From the NCBI GenBank assembly GCA_036824505.1, contig DAITAA010000024.1, forward strand, positions 1 to 46,636: 46,636 nucleotides of DNA. The letters run 5' to 3'. Positions 15,094 to 24,265 of this stretch are shown in pieces (within the stretch, counting starts at the first letter, position 1; every line of letters begins with the position of its first letter). Source of the DNA: SCUD01 sp036824505 (GTDB taxonomy: Bacteria > Pseudomonadota > Gammaproteobacteria > Steroidobacterales > Steroidobacteraceae). The notes beneath the pieces are model-generated. The model was not told the DNA's origin. It did not search any database and saw only the letters and a program-made list of their open reading frames with translations. The position numbers and the translations under genes were made by a program.

Positions 15094-17055
15094 ATGTCCA
15101 GCACGGATGGCCCGCACGTCGCCGTCAAGCGCCTGACGGCATTCCTCAGTTATGCGCGCGCGGACCAGGCGCAGGCGACGAAACTGGCCAAGGCCCTGGA
15201 AGAGTCCGGCTTCGACGTCTGGTGGGACGCCCTCATCGAGGGTGGCGCGGCATTTGCGAAGTCGATCGAGACGGCACTGGAAAGCTGCGATGCGGTCGTC
15301 GTGGTCTGGTCGAAGACTTCGGTGGAGTCCGACTGGGTGCTGGACGAAGCCGTCAGGGGCCGCGAATTGCGCAAGCTGGTGCCGGTATCACTGGACGGCA
15401 CGCTGCCACCGCTGGGGTTCCGCCAATATCATTCCATCGAGCTGTCGCGCCGGCACGGAGATTTTCCAGCCGCCGAGATCGCGCGCGTAGTCCATGGAAT
15501 TTCGGCCGCGGCCAGCCAGGCGACTCATCCGTCGCCCACCGCAGCGGGCACGAACGTGCCGGCGCGCGTCATCTCACGCCGCGGCGTGCTGGTCGCCGCC
15601 GCCGGTACCGCGCTCGCGGGCGCGGCTGGCTACCTCGCCTGGCAACAAGGCCTGATCGGCGGTCGTCGCGCGGCCAGCCGCAACAGCGTGGCCGTGCTGC
15701 CGTTTGCGAATCTGAGCGGCGACGAGAGCCAGGCCTATTTCTCGGATGGACTCTCCGAGGAACTGCGCAGCACGCTTGCGCGCAACCAGAAGCTGCTGGT
15801 GATGGCCCAGGCTTCATCTGCGATGTTCCGTGACCAAAAGGAAGACGCTGTCACCATTGCCGCCAGGCTGGGTGTCGCCTTCCTGCTGGAGGGCAGCGTG
15901 CGCCGATCAGGAGACATCGTGCGCGTCGCGGCGGACCTGATCGACGGGGCTACGGGTTTCAGCCGCTGGTCGCAGTCCTTCGATCGCACCATGGACGACA
16001 TCTTTACCGTGCAGAGCGAGATCGCGAATACCGTCGCCAACGCGCTGGCCGCAAGAGTCACGCCCAACGGCGAGCCGGGTCATGAATTGGCCGCTTCGGG
16101 CGGCACGACCAATGTCGCCGCGTACGATGCCTACCTGCGCGGACGCGCGCTGTACGGCCTGAGTGTCGACGAGGCCACGGAGCGCGCCGCGCTCGCGCAG
16201 TTCGACGCGGCAATCGCCGCTGACTCCAATTATGGGGCGGCCCATGCCGCGCGCGCGCGGTCGCTCACGATCATTGCGAACCAGTATGGCAAAGTCGAGC
16301 AACTGGCCGGACTGTACGACGCCGCGATCGAATCCGCACAACGGGCCATTTCCATCGCGCCGGATCTGGCCGATGCGCATTCGACGCTGGGCTTCACCTT
16401 GTTCCAGGGTCGCCTGGACGCGCGCGCGGCGCGCGCGCCCTTTGAGCGCTCGCGCGAGCTGGGTGCGGGCGAGGCAACGGTCATGGCCCGCTATGCGCAA
16501 TACAGCGCACGCACCGGCCGCAGGCACGACGCCGCAGAGGCGATGCAACGCGCCTTGCTGCTCGACCCACTGAATCCACTCATCCATCGCGCGGCCGGCT
16601 CGATCGAGTATGCCGCCCGCAATTACAAGGCCTCGATTCCACCGATTCGCAAGGGGCTTCAGTTGAATCCCCGGATGTCGCGTGCCAATGCCGCCATCGG
16701 CGACGCTCTGTTGATGCTTGGACGCCTCAAGGAAGCCCGCACGGCCTACGAGTCGGAGCCCGCTGAAGACGTCCGCCTGACGGGTCTGGCCATTGTCGAG
16801 CACCGGCTCGGCAACCAGGAAGCGGCGCGCGCCGCCATGACGAAGCTGGTGGCCAAGCTGGGCGACACAGTGCTCTACCAGCAGGCCCAGATTCTGGCGC
16901 AATGGGGCGACCGGAACGCCTCGATCGCCAGACTCCAGCGGGCGCTCGAGGTCGGCGATTCGGGCCTCATCTATGCCCGCAACGACCCGTTTCTCGACCC
17001 GTTGCGCAAGGACCCGCGCTTCGCGGAGTTGCTGAATAGCCTCGGATTCGAATAG
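15094..17055 (+). CDS. TIR domain - membrane helix - TolB-like domain - TPR protein
   Basis: 653 residues from ATG 15094, which has a strong purine-rich ribosome-binding site; the frame is open further upstream without family character. Order: TIR domain about 13-135 (FLSYARAD, VWWDALIEGG, the glutamate E85 in SDWVLDE at the TIR catalytic position); one membrane helix about 164-183 preceded by RR; a TolB-like N-terminal domain as in adenylate-cyclase-associated regulators (SVAVLPFANLSGDESQAYFSDGL from about 198, to about 318); then TPR units to the end. TolB-TPR proteins are usual partners of CadC-type or cyclase inputs; here TIR takes that place. It may be an NAD-consuming or signalling receptor with its TPR part in the periplasm. 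It is not adjacent to the TIR locus at 42 kb. A lipoprotein gene follows 55 bases downstream. Confidence 0.85.
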   Translation: MSSTDGPHVAVKRLTAFLSYARADQAQATKLAKALEESGFDVWWDALIEGGAAFAKSIETALESCDAVVVVWSKTSVESDWVLDEAVRGRELRKLVPVSLDGTLPPLGFRQYHSIELSRRHGDFPAAEIARVVHGISAAASQATHPSPTAAGTNVPARVISRRGVLVAAAGTALAGAAGYLAWQQGLIGGRRAASRNSVAVLPFANLSGDESQAYFSDGLSEELRSTLARNQKLLVMAQASSAMFRDQKEDAVTIAARLGVAFLLEGSVRRSGDIVRVAADLIDGATGFSRWSQSFDRTMDDIFTVQSEIANTVANALAARVTPNGEPGHELAASGGTTNVAAYDAYLRGRALYGLSVDEATERAALAQFDAAIAADSNYGAAHAARARSLTIIANQYGKVEQLAGLYDAAIESAQRAISIAPDLADAHSTLGFTLFQGRLDARAARAPFERSRELGAGEATVMARYAQYSARTGRRHDAAEAMQRALLLDPLNPLIHRAAGSIEYAARNYKASIPPIRKGLQLNPRMSRANAAIGDALLMLGRLKEARTAYESEPAEDVRLTGLAIVEHRLGNQEAARAAMTKLVAKLGDTVLYQQAQILAQWGDRNASIARLQRALEVGDSGLIYARNDPFLDPLRKDPRFAELLNSLGFE

Positions 17056-17110
17056 GCTCACTGCGGCTTGGGTCGATGCGTTACCTATAACCTATAGAGG
17101 GCGGACGAAA

Positions 17111-17326
17111 ATGAAGCAAGTGACGACGGCTATCGCGGTGCTCGCGGCAGCCCTGTTCTTGACGGCCTGCGGCAAGAAGGAAGAGCCGGCGCCGGCACCG
17201 GAAGCGGCACCAGCGGCGATGCCTGAAGAAATGCCGGCGGCAGCTCCTGAAGCGGCACCGGCGACCGAGCCACCGGCGGCGGAAGGAGATTCCCCACAAA
17301 GCGGCGGCGATCAGGTAAAGCCCTGA
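17111..17326 (+). CDS. Small Pro/Ala/Glu-rich lipoprotein
   Basis: 71 residues. The start MKQVTTAIAVLAAALFLTAC is a clear lipoprotein signal with the lipobox LTAC, so the mature protein is about 52 residues anchored by a lipidated cysteine. The mature part is low complexity: KKEEP followed by repeats of EAAPA, EMPAA and ATEPPA type, so it probably forms an extended flexible chain. No enzymatic domain. The ATG is preceded by GAGGGCGGACG, a plausible ribosome-binding site, and the gene is followed by a strong stem-loop. Function unknown. Its short, repetitive sequence gives little for homology, but the signal peptide makes a real gene likely. Confidence 0.75.
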   Translation: MKQVTTAIAVLAAALFLTACGKKEEPAPAPEAAPAAMPEEMPAAAPEAAPATEPPAAEGDSPQSGGDQVKP

Positions 17327-17335
17327 CAACGACCA

Positions 17336-17370
17336 CGTAGTCATCCCGGCACGCGCCCGGGATGACTACG
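17336..17370. terminator. Bidirectional terminator-like stem-loop
   Basis: A perfect 14-bp inverted repeat (CGTAGTCATCCCGG at 17336-17349 with CCGGGATGACTACG at 17357-17370) and a 7-base loop lies exactly between the convergent lipoprotein and protease genes (stops 17326 and 17377). On the plus strand it is followed by ATTTGTT, a weak T tract. The symmetrical position suggests it ends transcription from both sides. Confidence 0.75.
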
Positions 17371-17376
17371 ATTTGT

Positions 17377-18834
17377 TCACGGCAGTGAGTTTCTCTTCGG
17401 GTCCAGTGCCATTGCCTGCTTGATCCAGTCCGAATGCGCCGCGACGCTCGTGAACACCGAAGGCCGGCCATCGCCGGTGCACTCTTCCTTGCCCCAGCTG
17501 ACGATTCCGACCAGCAGACCATCGTTGGTGAGGGTCAGCGGCCCGCCGCTATCACCGCGGCAGGTTGACTGGCCCTTGCGGGCGGCACATACGACTTTGT
17601 CGCCGATTCTTTCCGGGCCATAACCCTTCCTGTTCCTGCAGGTCTCGTTGTCCATCACCTGCAGATCCACCTTCAGCAGGATGGCAGTCGGCGCATTACT
17701 TGCCACCGTGAGAGTTTTGCCCCAACCGGCCGCGGTCACCTGGGTTCCCGCCTTCGGCGGTGGCCCTTCGTACAGCCTGACCGGGCGAATCTGCCTCGGA
17801 TCCCGGGGTCGCGGCGGGCCATCGTCGACGATGTGCACCAGCGTGATGTCGTTGGCATACATGTTGGGCGGCGGCTCGGGATACTCTTTAGTCCCATATT
17901 TCGAATGCATGACGATCCGGTCGATCTTGAAGTTCATCCCGCCGTCCTTCGAGATGTCCTCCTGGCCGAGGCGAACCCGATACCCCACATCGACCATGTG
18001 CTGGTTAACGCAATGAGCGGCCGTCAGCACCCAATCATCCGCGATCAGCGCGCCGCCGCATTGATGCTGCATCTCCCATAGCGGCTTGCCCTTGCGGAGA
18101 TCCTCATCCCATGCCGGGATCTGCCTTGGGTAGTAGATCTGCGCCTGCCAGGGTATTCCCGCATCGACCACCCCCTTGCCGCCAAAGGCATAGGGCGTGT
18201 CCTTACCTTCTGCTTCATCGGACTGGCCGGATCTTGGTGGCTTTGCGGCTCCGTGCGGCGGCGTGGTTCCGGGCGCCTTCGCCGCCACGGACGGCTTCGC
18301 AGCTCCGGCTGGTGTCGCGACTGCGGGTGGCTGCGGGGTTCCGGGTGGCTTCACTGCTCCTGCGGGACCGCCCAGCGGCCTGACCACGGGCATCGCGCGT
18401 GGCTTCCAGATGCCTTCGGCCGATTCGACCGGAGCGTCCTCGATGCCGTCGCCGTCGTCCGCAGGATTGACGACCTCCCAACCCAGGGGAGCAATTCGCT
18501 CCAGTTCAGGATCGCTCGGGATGGCGTCATCCGATTCGTCGAAAGGCTCGTCGACCCACCAGTCCTCATCGCCGTCAGAGTCTTGATCCATCCCTTCGGC
18601 GGTGACCTGCTGCGCGCCCTCGGCCTCATCCACAGCCTCTTCGGCGGCCTCATCCGCAGGCGGCTGCTCTTCTTCCGCGGCCTGCGCATCCGCCGGTACT
18701 TCTTCATCCTGCTGCTCCAGGGCCGGATCGGGGTCCGGCTCCTGCGCATAGGCGGGGCCGCTCAGTCCAAGGCCCGCTGCCAGCAGCGCCAACAGTGCCC
18801 GAAGCAACGTCGGCCCGACAAAACTTGTTCGCAT
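17377..18834 (-). CDS. Secreted S1 (trypsin/chymotrypsin-fold) serine protease with acidic and proline-rich N-terminal extension
   Basis: 485 residues from ATG 18834, chosen because GGAGG lies about 8 bases upstream and a signal peptide follows (cleavage near AYA-Q, residue 30). Residues 31-135 are strongly acidic (many D/E plus Q/A); 150-205 are Pro/Ala/Lys-rich with KPPGT-like units; the protease domain starts near 218. The catalytic triad is intact: H274 in LTAAHC, D329 in NDITLV, S429 in GDSGGP. The residue at the S1-pocket position 189 is Ser (S423 in QSTCRGDSGG), as in chymotrypsin rather than Asp as in trypsin. Several cysteines allow disulfides, consistent with export. The N-terminal extension may be a pro-region or a spacer. 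Bacterial S1 proteases of this type are fairly uncommon. Convergent with a lipoprotein gene. Confidence 0.88.
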   Translation of the reverse strand: MRTSFVGPTLLRALLALLAAGLGLSGPAYAQEPDPDPALEQQDEEVPADAQAAEEEQPPADEAAEEAVDEAEGAQQVTAEGMDQDSDGDEDWWVDEPFDESDDAIPSDPELERIAPLGWEVVNPADDGDGIEDAPVESAEGIWKPRAMPVVRPLGGPAGAVKPPGTPQPPAVATPAGAAKPSVAAKAPGTTPPHGAAKPPRSGQSDEAEGKDTPYAFGGKGVVDAGIPWQAQIYYPRQIPAWDEDLRKGKPLWEMQHQCGGALIADDWVLTAAHCVNQHMVDVGYRVRLGQEDISKDGGMNFKIDRIVMHSKYGTKEYPEPPPNMYANDITLVHIVDDGPPRPRDPRQIRPVRLYEGPPPKAGTQVTAAGWGKTLTVASNAPTAILLKVDLQVMDNETCRNRKGYGPERIGDKVVCAARKGQSTCRGDSGGPLTLTNDGLLVGIVSWGKEECTGDGRPSVFTSVAAHSDWIKQAMALDPKRNSLP

Positions 18835-18878
18835 CGTGCGATCCTCCGTCAATAGTTCCAGAGTGGCGCGCAAATCCC

Positions 18879-20084
18879 TTGGGAGTCAAGAAGATCAATC
18901 GAAAGTCATTGGCAGCACGCCGGCTGCCACCCGGCATCTGGCTGCTCGGCATTGCGGCGCTCTTCATGGACGCTTCTTCGGAACTGGTGCACAGCCTGTT
19001 GCCGGTATTTCTGGCGAGCGTGCTGGGTGCTTCGATGTTGACGATCGGCATCATCGAGGGTATCGCCGAGGCCGCCGTTGCATTCACCAAGGTGTTCTCC
19101 GGTGCGCTCAGCGACTATTTGCGCCATCGCAAGTGGATCGTCGTAGCCGGCTATGCGCTCGCGGCCTTCACGAAGCCGATGTTCCCGCTCGCGCAGTCGA
19201 TCGGCGCGGTATTCAGCGCACGGTTTATCGACCGCTTCGGCAAAGGCATCCGCGGCGCCCCGCGCGACGCGCTGATTGCCGACATCACGCCGCCGGAGCT
19301 GCGCGGCGCAGCCTATGGCCTGCGCCAGGCGCTCGATTCGGCGGGCGCCGTGATTGGCCCCCTGCTCGCGGTCGGTTTCATGATCTGGCTGGCGAACGAC
19401 ATTCGGGCGGTCCTGTGGGTCGCAGTCGTGCCGGCATTCATGGCCGTTGCGCTGCTGCTGTTTCTGCGCGAGCCCGGTGAACTGGCGGCCGGGCCGTCGC
19501 GGGCACGCTGGTCCGTGGCGAGCGCTGGCCTGCTGCCCGGGAGCTTCTGGGTCGTCGTGGTGTTTGGTGCAATCTTCACGCTCGCGCGCTTCAGCGAGGC
19601 CTTCCTGATCCTGCGCGCGCAGGATGTCGGAATGCAGCTCGGCCAGGTTCCCCTGGCCCTGGTCGTGATGAGTTTGAGTTACGCCGTGTTTGCATATCCG
19701 GCAGGACTGGCCGCCGACCGCTTGAATCACCGACTGCTGCTATTGGTCGGCATCGCGCCACTGGTCGCCGCGGATCTGATGCTGGCCACCGCGGACACGT
19801 CATGGCAGGCACTCGCCGGCTGCGGGCTCTGGGGCCTGCACATGGCATTCACACGCGGATTGTTCGCGAAGCTCGTCGCCGATACGGCGCCCGCGCAGCT
19901 GCGTGGCACGGCCTTCGGCATCTTCGAACTCGCAAGCGGCGTCGCCCTGCTGCTCGCAAGCGTCATTGCGGGCGGACTGTGGACCCTTTACGGTCCGGCC
20001 GCGACATTCTGGGCCGGTGCCGGCTTTGCCGTGCTGGCGGGATTCGGTGTGCTCGCCCTGGATTCCGGCCACGCTGGCCGCTGA
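18879..20084 (+). CDS. Major facilitator superfamily transporter
   Basis: About 401 residues with roughly twelve hydrophobic helices. A typical MFS loop motif follows helix 4 (RFGKGIRGAPRDALIAD), and RLPPGIWLLG then MDASSELVHSLLP begins helix 1. No ATG fits: one at 18795 lies inside the divergent protease gene and its first residues look unlike the family, so I propose the TTG at 18879, with TTG at 18909 as the alternative. The start is uncertain. Such transporters move small molecules by proton or ion coupling; neither substrate nor direction can be inferred. It converges with the PhyH-type dioxygenase (14 bases between stops). Confidence 0.82.
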   Translation: MGVKKINRKSLAARRLPPGIWLLGIAALFMDASSELVHSLLPVFLASVLGASMLTIGIIEGIAEAAVAFTKVFSGALSDYLRHRKWIVVAGYALAAFTKPMFPLAQSIGAVFSARFIDRFGKGIRGAPRDALIADITPPELRGAAYGLRQALDSAGAVIGPLLAVGFMIWLANDIRAVLWVAVVPAFMAVALLLFLREPGELAAGPSRARWSVASAGLLPGSFWVVVVFGAIFTLARFSEAFLILRAQDVGMQLGQVPLALVVMSLSYAVFAYPAGLAADRLNHRLLLLVGIAPLVAADLMLATADTSWQALAGCGLWGLHMAFTRGLFAKLVADTAPAQLRGTAFGIFELASGVALLLASVIAGGLWTLYGPAATFWAGAGFAVLAGFGVLALDSGHAGR

Positions 20085-20098
20085 CGGCGGGTGGACGG

Positions 20099-20959
20099 TC
20101 AGCTGGCCGTGAAACCGCGCAGCGGAAGCGTCGGACGCTGGAGCCAGTTGTCGGGCAGATACTCCGTGACGCCGTCGATTGCATGAATGGTGTATGCGTG
20201 GCGCGGCTTGTCGCTGAGATTCGGTCCCGACCGGTGCGGCAGCGCGCCATCGAGCAATACCAATGTGCCACGCGTCGCCTCGAGCGCGACGAGCCCCGTG
20301 GCCGGATACGGCTCCGGGTCCAGCACGTCCATCACCGCGGCCGTGCGCTCCGCATTGAGGCGCGACCGGGCCTTCACGGGTATCCGGTGCCCGCCCGGCA
20401 GTGCCCACATGCAGCCATTCTCAGTCGTTGCATCATCGATCGCGAACCAGAAGCCGACCACGCTTCTCGGCTCCGTCCACAGATACGTGTGGTCAGCGTG
20501 GCATGTCACCTCTCCGCCAATGCGCGCCTGCTTGAAGATGTACATGGACTGCAGAAGCAGCGGCTGCTGCATCCCGATGTCACTGGCGAGCGCCGCGAGC
20601 TTCGCCGTGCGGCTGAACGAATCGAACACGGGATCCAGATCGTGCATCGCGTGGCCGAGTTTGTTTAGACAGAGGTGCGCATCGGCCCGCAGTTGACCCC
20701 GCGCGTCAAATGCATCCTTCTCTAAGAAGCAGCGGATCGCTTCACCGCTGGTCAGGAAATATTCGTCGCTGGCGTGCAACGGCTTGCCGTCGGCCGTGAA
20801 GACTGTGGCTGTCTCCGCAGGCGGCACGTACTGCCTGGCCAGATCCATCGCCCGTTGACGCAACCCGAGACAACGCCCTTCATCGACGAAGCCCGGCAGG
20901 ACCAGAAATCCATCCTGCTCGAAACGTGTAATTTGCGCCTCGGAAAGGAACTTGCCCAT
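20099..20959 (-). CDS. Phytanoyl-CoA dioxygenase (PhyH) family Fe(II)/2-oxoglutarate oxygenase
   Basis: 286 residues from ATG 20959; an upstream ATG at 21001 would add 14 residues with less family character. The iron-binding facial triad is visible: H154 and D156 in TCHADHTYLW and H242 in LPHRSGPN, with R253 (RHAYTIH) as the likely 2-oxoglutarate-binding arginine. The start FLSEAQITRFEQDGFLVLPGFV is the usual PhyH opening. Family members hydroxylate lipids, amino acids or natural products. The closing RHAYTIHAIDG region fits ectoine-hydroxylase-like and phytanoyl-like forms equally, so the substrate is open. Divergent from the doxX-like gene, with 106 bases between them in which no strong promoter is visible. 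Confidence 0.88.
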   Translation of the reverse strand: MGKFLSEAQITRFEQDGFLVLPGFVDEGRCLGLRQRAMDLARQYVPPAETATVFTADGKPLHASDEYFLTSGEAIRCFLEKDAFDARGQLRADAHLCLNKLGHAMHDLDPVFDSFSRTAKLAALASDIGMQQPLLLQSMYIFKQARIGGEVTCHADHTYLWTEPRSVVGFWFAIDDATTENGCMWALPGGHRIPVKARSRLNAERTAAVMDVLDPEPYPATGLVALEATRGTLVLLDGALPHRSGPNLSDKPRHAYTIHAIDGVTEYLPDNWLQRPTLPLRGFTAS

Positions 20960-21065
20960 CTGCGCGCATGTTCTCAGACACGCGCGCTCATGGGAAGGCA
21001 TTGAGAGCGGCGATTCAATACAATCGGCGCTGCGATCATCATCTTGGACTTCGAACGGGGGCCCC

Positions 21066-21530
21066 ATGAGATTCCTGGTCGGTTGGCTGATCGATTGGCC
21101 GCGGCGCGTGGCGGAGCACTTGCAATGGCTGGCGCCGCTGTTCGCGCGCATCGTGGTCGGCTGGGTATTTCTGTGGACCGGCTGGGGAAAGCTCACCCAC
21201 CTGCCGCTGGTCACGGAAAACTTTGCCGGTTGGGGCATCCCGGTGCCGGAGATTCTGGCGCCCCTCGTCTCCGGCATCGAATTCTTCGGCGGAATCTTCC
21301 TGCTGCTTGGCCTGCTGACGCGGATTTCGGCGGGCGCATTGGGCGTGGTCATGATCGTCGCGGTTCGCGCTGCGCAGTGGGATCAGATCGACTCGCTGCA
21401 GACCCTGCTGGGTTTCGACGAAATCATGTACCTGGCCTTGTTCCTCTGGCTTGCCATCGCCGGGCCAGGCGTCATTTCAATGGATCACCTGCTCCAGCGG
21501 CGGAATCGCGCCGTTGCGGGAACAAACTGA
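21066..21530 (+). CDS. DoxX family membrane protein
   Basis: 154 residues with four hydrophobic helices (about 22-40, 62-85, 88-105, 118-140). The first helix segment (ARIVVGWVFLWTGWGKLT) and GGIFLLLGLLTRISA are typical of DoxX/YphA-like proteins. ATG 21066 is preceded by GGGG-rich bases; the open frame further upstream to 20952 lacks family character. Some members are linked to oxidative-stress complexes or quinone reactions, but most have no proven role. The M1 aminopeptidase gene follows 39 bases downstream and may be co-transcribed. Confidence 0.85.
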   Translation: MRFLVGWLIDWPRRVAEHLQWLAPLFARIVVGWVFLWTGWGKLTHLPLVTENFAGWGIPVPEILAPLVSGIEFFGGIFLLLGLLTRISAGALGVVMIVAVRAAQWDQIDSLQTLLGFDEIMYLALFLWLAIAGPGVISMDHLLQRRNRAVAGTN

Positions 21531-21569
21531 TCGGGCCGCTGACGAACAATCAACGCGGGGTATCAAGGC

Positions 21570-24263
21570 ATGTCAAATACGAATTACCGGCGGTGGCTGG
21601 TCTGCGTGGCTGCGCCACTGGCAGCGCTCGCGGCGTGTTCCGGTTCCGGCCACCCGGACGTAGGCGACTCCGCCCCACCCGTTGGTCAACTCAGAAAGAC
21701 CGTGGTGCCAACCCAATACGGCATCGAGCTATCGATCGACCCTTCAAAGGACAGGTTTTCCGGCAAGGTCGTCATCGACATCACGCTGAAGGAAGCGCAG
21801 GACGCGATCTGGCTGCATGGCAAGGACCTGAAGGTCTCGGAGGTCTACCTGACCGATGCAGAATCCCATCGCACCGATGCAACGTATGAAGAGCGCCAGG
21901 CATCCGGGGTCGCGTTGGTGACATTGACGAAGGCGGCTCCGGCCGGGTCCGCACAACTTCATTTTGCCTACAGTGCGCCGTTCAACACCGCGGCGGATGC
22001 GCTGTTCAAGGTTGAGCGCGACGGCAATTACTACGCCGCCACCCAGTTCGAGCCAATCGCAGCAAGGCAGGTATTCCCCGGATTCGATGAACCCGGGTAC
22101 AAGGTGCCATTCGATATCTCGGTGATCGCCCGCAAGGGCGACATTGTCGTGGCAACGACGCCTGAGGCATCCACGAAGGACCTGGCCGATGGCAGCGTGC
22201 TGCACGTCTTCGCAAGGACGCGGCCGTTGCCGACTTACCTCATCGCATTGGCTGTTGGCCCGTACGATGTCGTTGACTTCGGAATGATCCCCGCCAATTC
22301 AGTACGCGACCGCGGCGTTCCCCTGCGCGGTATCGCCGCAAAGGGGCACGGCCACGAGATGAACTACGCCCTGAAGAACACGGCCGGCCTGCTCACGGCG
22401 CTGGAGAATTATTTCGGCACGCCCTACCCCTACGAGAAACTCGACCTGATCGCCGTACCGGAAAGCTTTGGCGGCGCCATGGAGAATGTCGGCGCCATCA
22501 CTTACGACGAATACCTGATGTTGATGGACGAGAAATCACCGCTGGACCAGCGCCGTGCTTACGCAACGGTGCATGCACACGAGATGTCGCACATGTGGTT
22601 CGGCGACTGGGTGACACCGGCGTGGTGGAACGACATCTGGCTCAATGAATCCTTCGCATCCTGGATGGAGAACAAGGTGGCGAGTGCCTATTGGCCCGAA
22701 GGCGAATTCGACCGGGAAACGCTCAGGGGCGCGCTCGGCGCGATGATCAACGACTCCCTGGCATCGGCGCGCCAGATACGGGAACCCATCGACAACAATG
22801 ACAGGATCGCCAGCGCATTCGATGACATCACTTACCAGAAGGGTGGTGGCGTCATCGCCATGCTGGAGCACTACGTCGGCGAAGAACAGTTTCAGGCCGG
22901 TGTCCGGCTGCACATGAAGCGGCATGCGGACGGCACAGCGACGACGGAAGACTTCATCGCATCGGTCGCGAAGGGTTCCGACCGCCCCGAGGTCGAGGCG
23001 GCGTTCAGGTCCTTCATCGAGCAGCCCGGCTTGCCGCTGGTCTCGGCGAAGCTCGATTGTGCGGCTGGCGAAAAACCGCGGCTTGAATTGCGCCAGACCC
23101 GGTATGCGCCATTGGGTTCGTCCATCAAGCCAGATGTCGGCGAATGGAAAATTCCGTTTTGCCTTGCCTACGTCGCTGGCGGTACCCGCACACGCAGCTG
23201 CACGCTTCTGGCAGGGAAGGAGCAATCCATCACCCTCGAGGCAGCGGCCTGCCCGACGCTGGTGCATCCGAATGCCGACGGCACCGGTTACTACCGATTC
23301 GCGCTGGATGAGCCGGGTTGGCAGCACCTGATCGCGGGCGCGACGAAACTGAGCCCGGCGGAAGCCTTGGTGTTTGCAGACAGTCTCGATGCTGCATTCC
23401 GGGCAGGCGCGGTTTCCGCCAGGACTTATGTGTCGGGCATGGCCGCGCTCGTCAACCACAAGGCGTGGGACGTGGCGGCAGCGGCAACCGGTTACCTCGA
23501 GGAAGTCATGAGGATCATTGACCCGCAAGAACTGGGTCCGGTCGAGCAGGCATTTCGCAAGATTGCGGCGCCCCGCTACGCCAGGCTCGGGGGCGCGTCG
23601 GACTCCGCGTCGCAATTGCTGCGCAAGCGGCTGCAGCGTTTCCTGGTCGTGGTCGCGAAGGAACAGGCCATGCGCAAGCCCCTCGCAAGACAGGCGGCAA
23701 GAGCGGTCGGCCTCAACGGACTGCCCGATCCATCGGCTGTCCCCGCGAGTGAGCGGGAAACCATCTTCACCGTCGGCGTGCAGGATCTGGGCGAACCGTT
23801 TTTCGATCTGCTATTGAAGCAGATGATCGATTCCCAGAATCCTGAATTCCGGAATTCCGCCATTGGTGCGCTCGCGCGCGTGGAGGATCCGGCGTTGGCG
23901 CGGAAGCTCGAGGCGGCGGCGCTGGCAGGAAGTTTCAAGGGCACCGAGATGCTGGGCGTCCTGATCCGACAGATGAATCGCCCGGCGACCACCGAGCAGA
24001 CTTACGCCTGGCTGAAGGAAAACGACCAGGCGATCATCAAGATGATCCCCGAGTCTTTCAGGTCAAATATCTTTCCCACGTTCGGCGCGGCCTTCTGCAC
24101 GGATGCCCGGGCTGACGAGTGGGAGAAGTACGTCAGATCACATGCCGCAGAGTTGCCCGGCTACGAGCGCGACCTCGCGCAGACGATCGAGAGCATTCAT
24201 CTGTGCGCGGGCCTGAAGCAGGCGAGTGCCGCGGATCTCCACGCCGCACTCAGCGACTACTGA
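21570..24263 (+). CDS. M1 family zinc aminopeptidase, lipoprotein
   Basis: 897 residues. An N-terminal lipoprotein signal with lipobox LAAC (ALAACSG) suggests membrane anchoring in the envelope. The M1 hallmarks are present: GAMEN exopeptidase motif at 302-306, HEMSH at 337-341 and the third zinc ligand E360 in WLNESF, 18 residues later. The preceding domain holds VFPGFDEPGYKVPF, which is typical of M1. The C-terminal 370 residues are helical like the ERAP1_C domain. The enzyme removes N-terminal amino acids from peptides. Its length matches aminopeptidase N. A class III PLP gene begins 2 bases after its stop, suggesting an operon. Confidence 0.93.
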   Translation: MSNTNYRRWLVCVAAPLAALAACSGSGHPDVGDSAPPVGQLRKTVVPTQYGIELSIDPSKDRFSGKVVIDITLKEAQDAIWLHGKDLKVSEVYLTDAESHRTDATYEERQASGVALVTLTKAAPAGSAQLHFAYSAPFNTAADALFKVERDGNYYAATQFEPIAARQVFPGFDEPGYKVPFDISVIARKGDIVVATTPEASTKDLADGSVLHVFARTRPLPTYLIALAVGPYDVVDFGMIPANSVRDRGVPLRGIAAKGHGHEMNYALKNTAGLLTALENYFGTPYPYEKLDLIAVPESFGGAMENVGAITYDEYLMLMDEKSPLDQRRAYATVHAHEMSHMWFGDWVTPAWWNDIWLNESFASWMENKVASAYWPEGEFDRETLRGALGAMINDSLASARQIREPIDNNDRIASAFDDITYQKGGGVIAMLEHYVGEEQFQAGVRLHMKRHADGTATTEDFIASVAKGSDRPEVEAAFRSFIEQPGLPLVSAKLDCAAGEKPRLELRQTRYAPLGSSIKPDVGEWKIPFCLAYVAGGTRTRSCTLLAGKEQSITLEAAACPTLVHPNADGTGYYRFALDEPGWQHLIAGATKLSPAEALVFADSLDAAFRAGAVSARTYVSGMAALVNHKAWDVAAAATGYLEEVMRIIDPQELGPVEQAFRKIAAPRYARLGGASDSASQLLRKRLQRFLVVVAKEQAMRKPLARQAARAVGLNGLPDPSAVPASERETIFTVGVQDLGEPFFDLLLKQMIDSQNPEFRNSAIGALARVEDPALARKLEAAALAGSFKGTEMLGVLIRQMNRPATTEQTYAWLKENDQAIIKMIPESFRSNIFPTFGAAFCTDARADEWEKYVRSHAAELPGYERDLAQTIESIHLCAGLKQASAADLHAALSDY

Positions 24264-24265
24264 CG

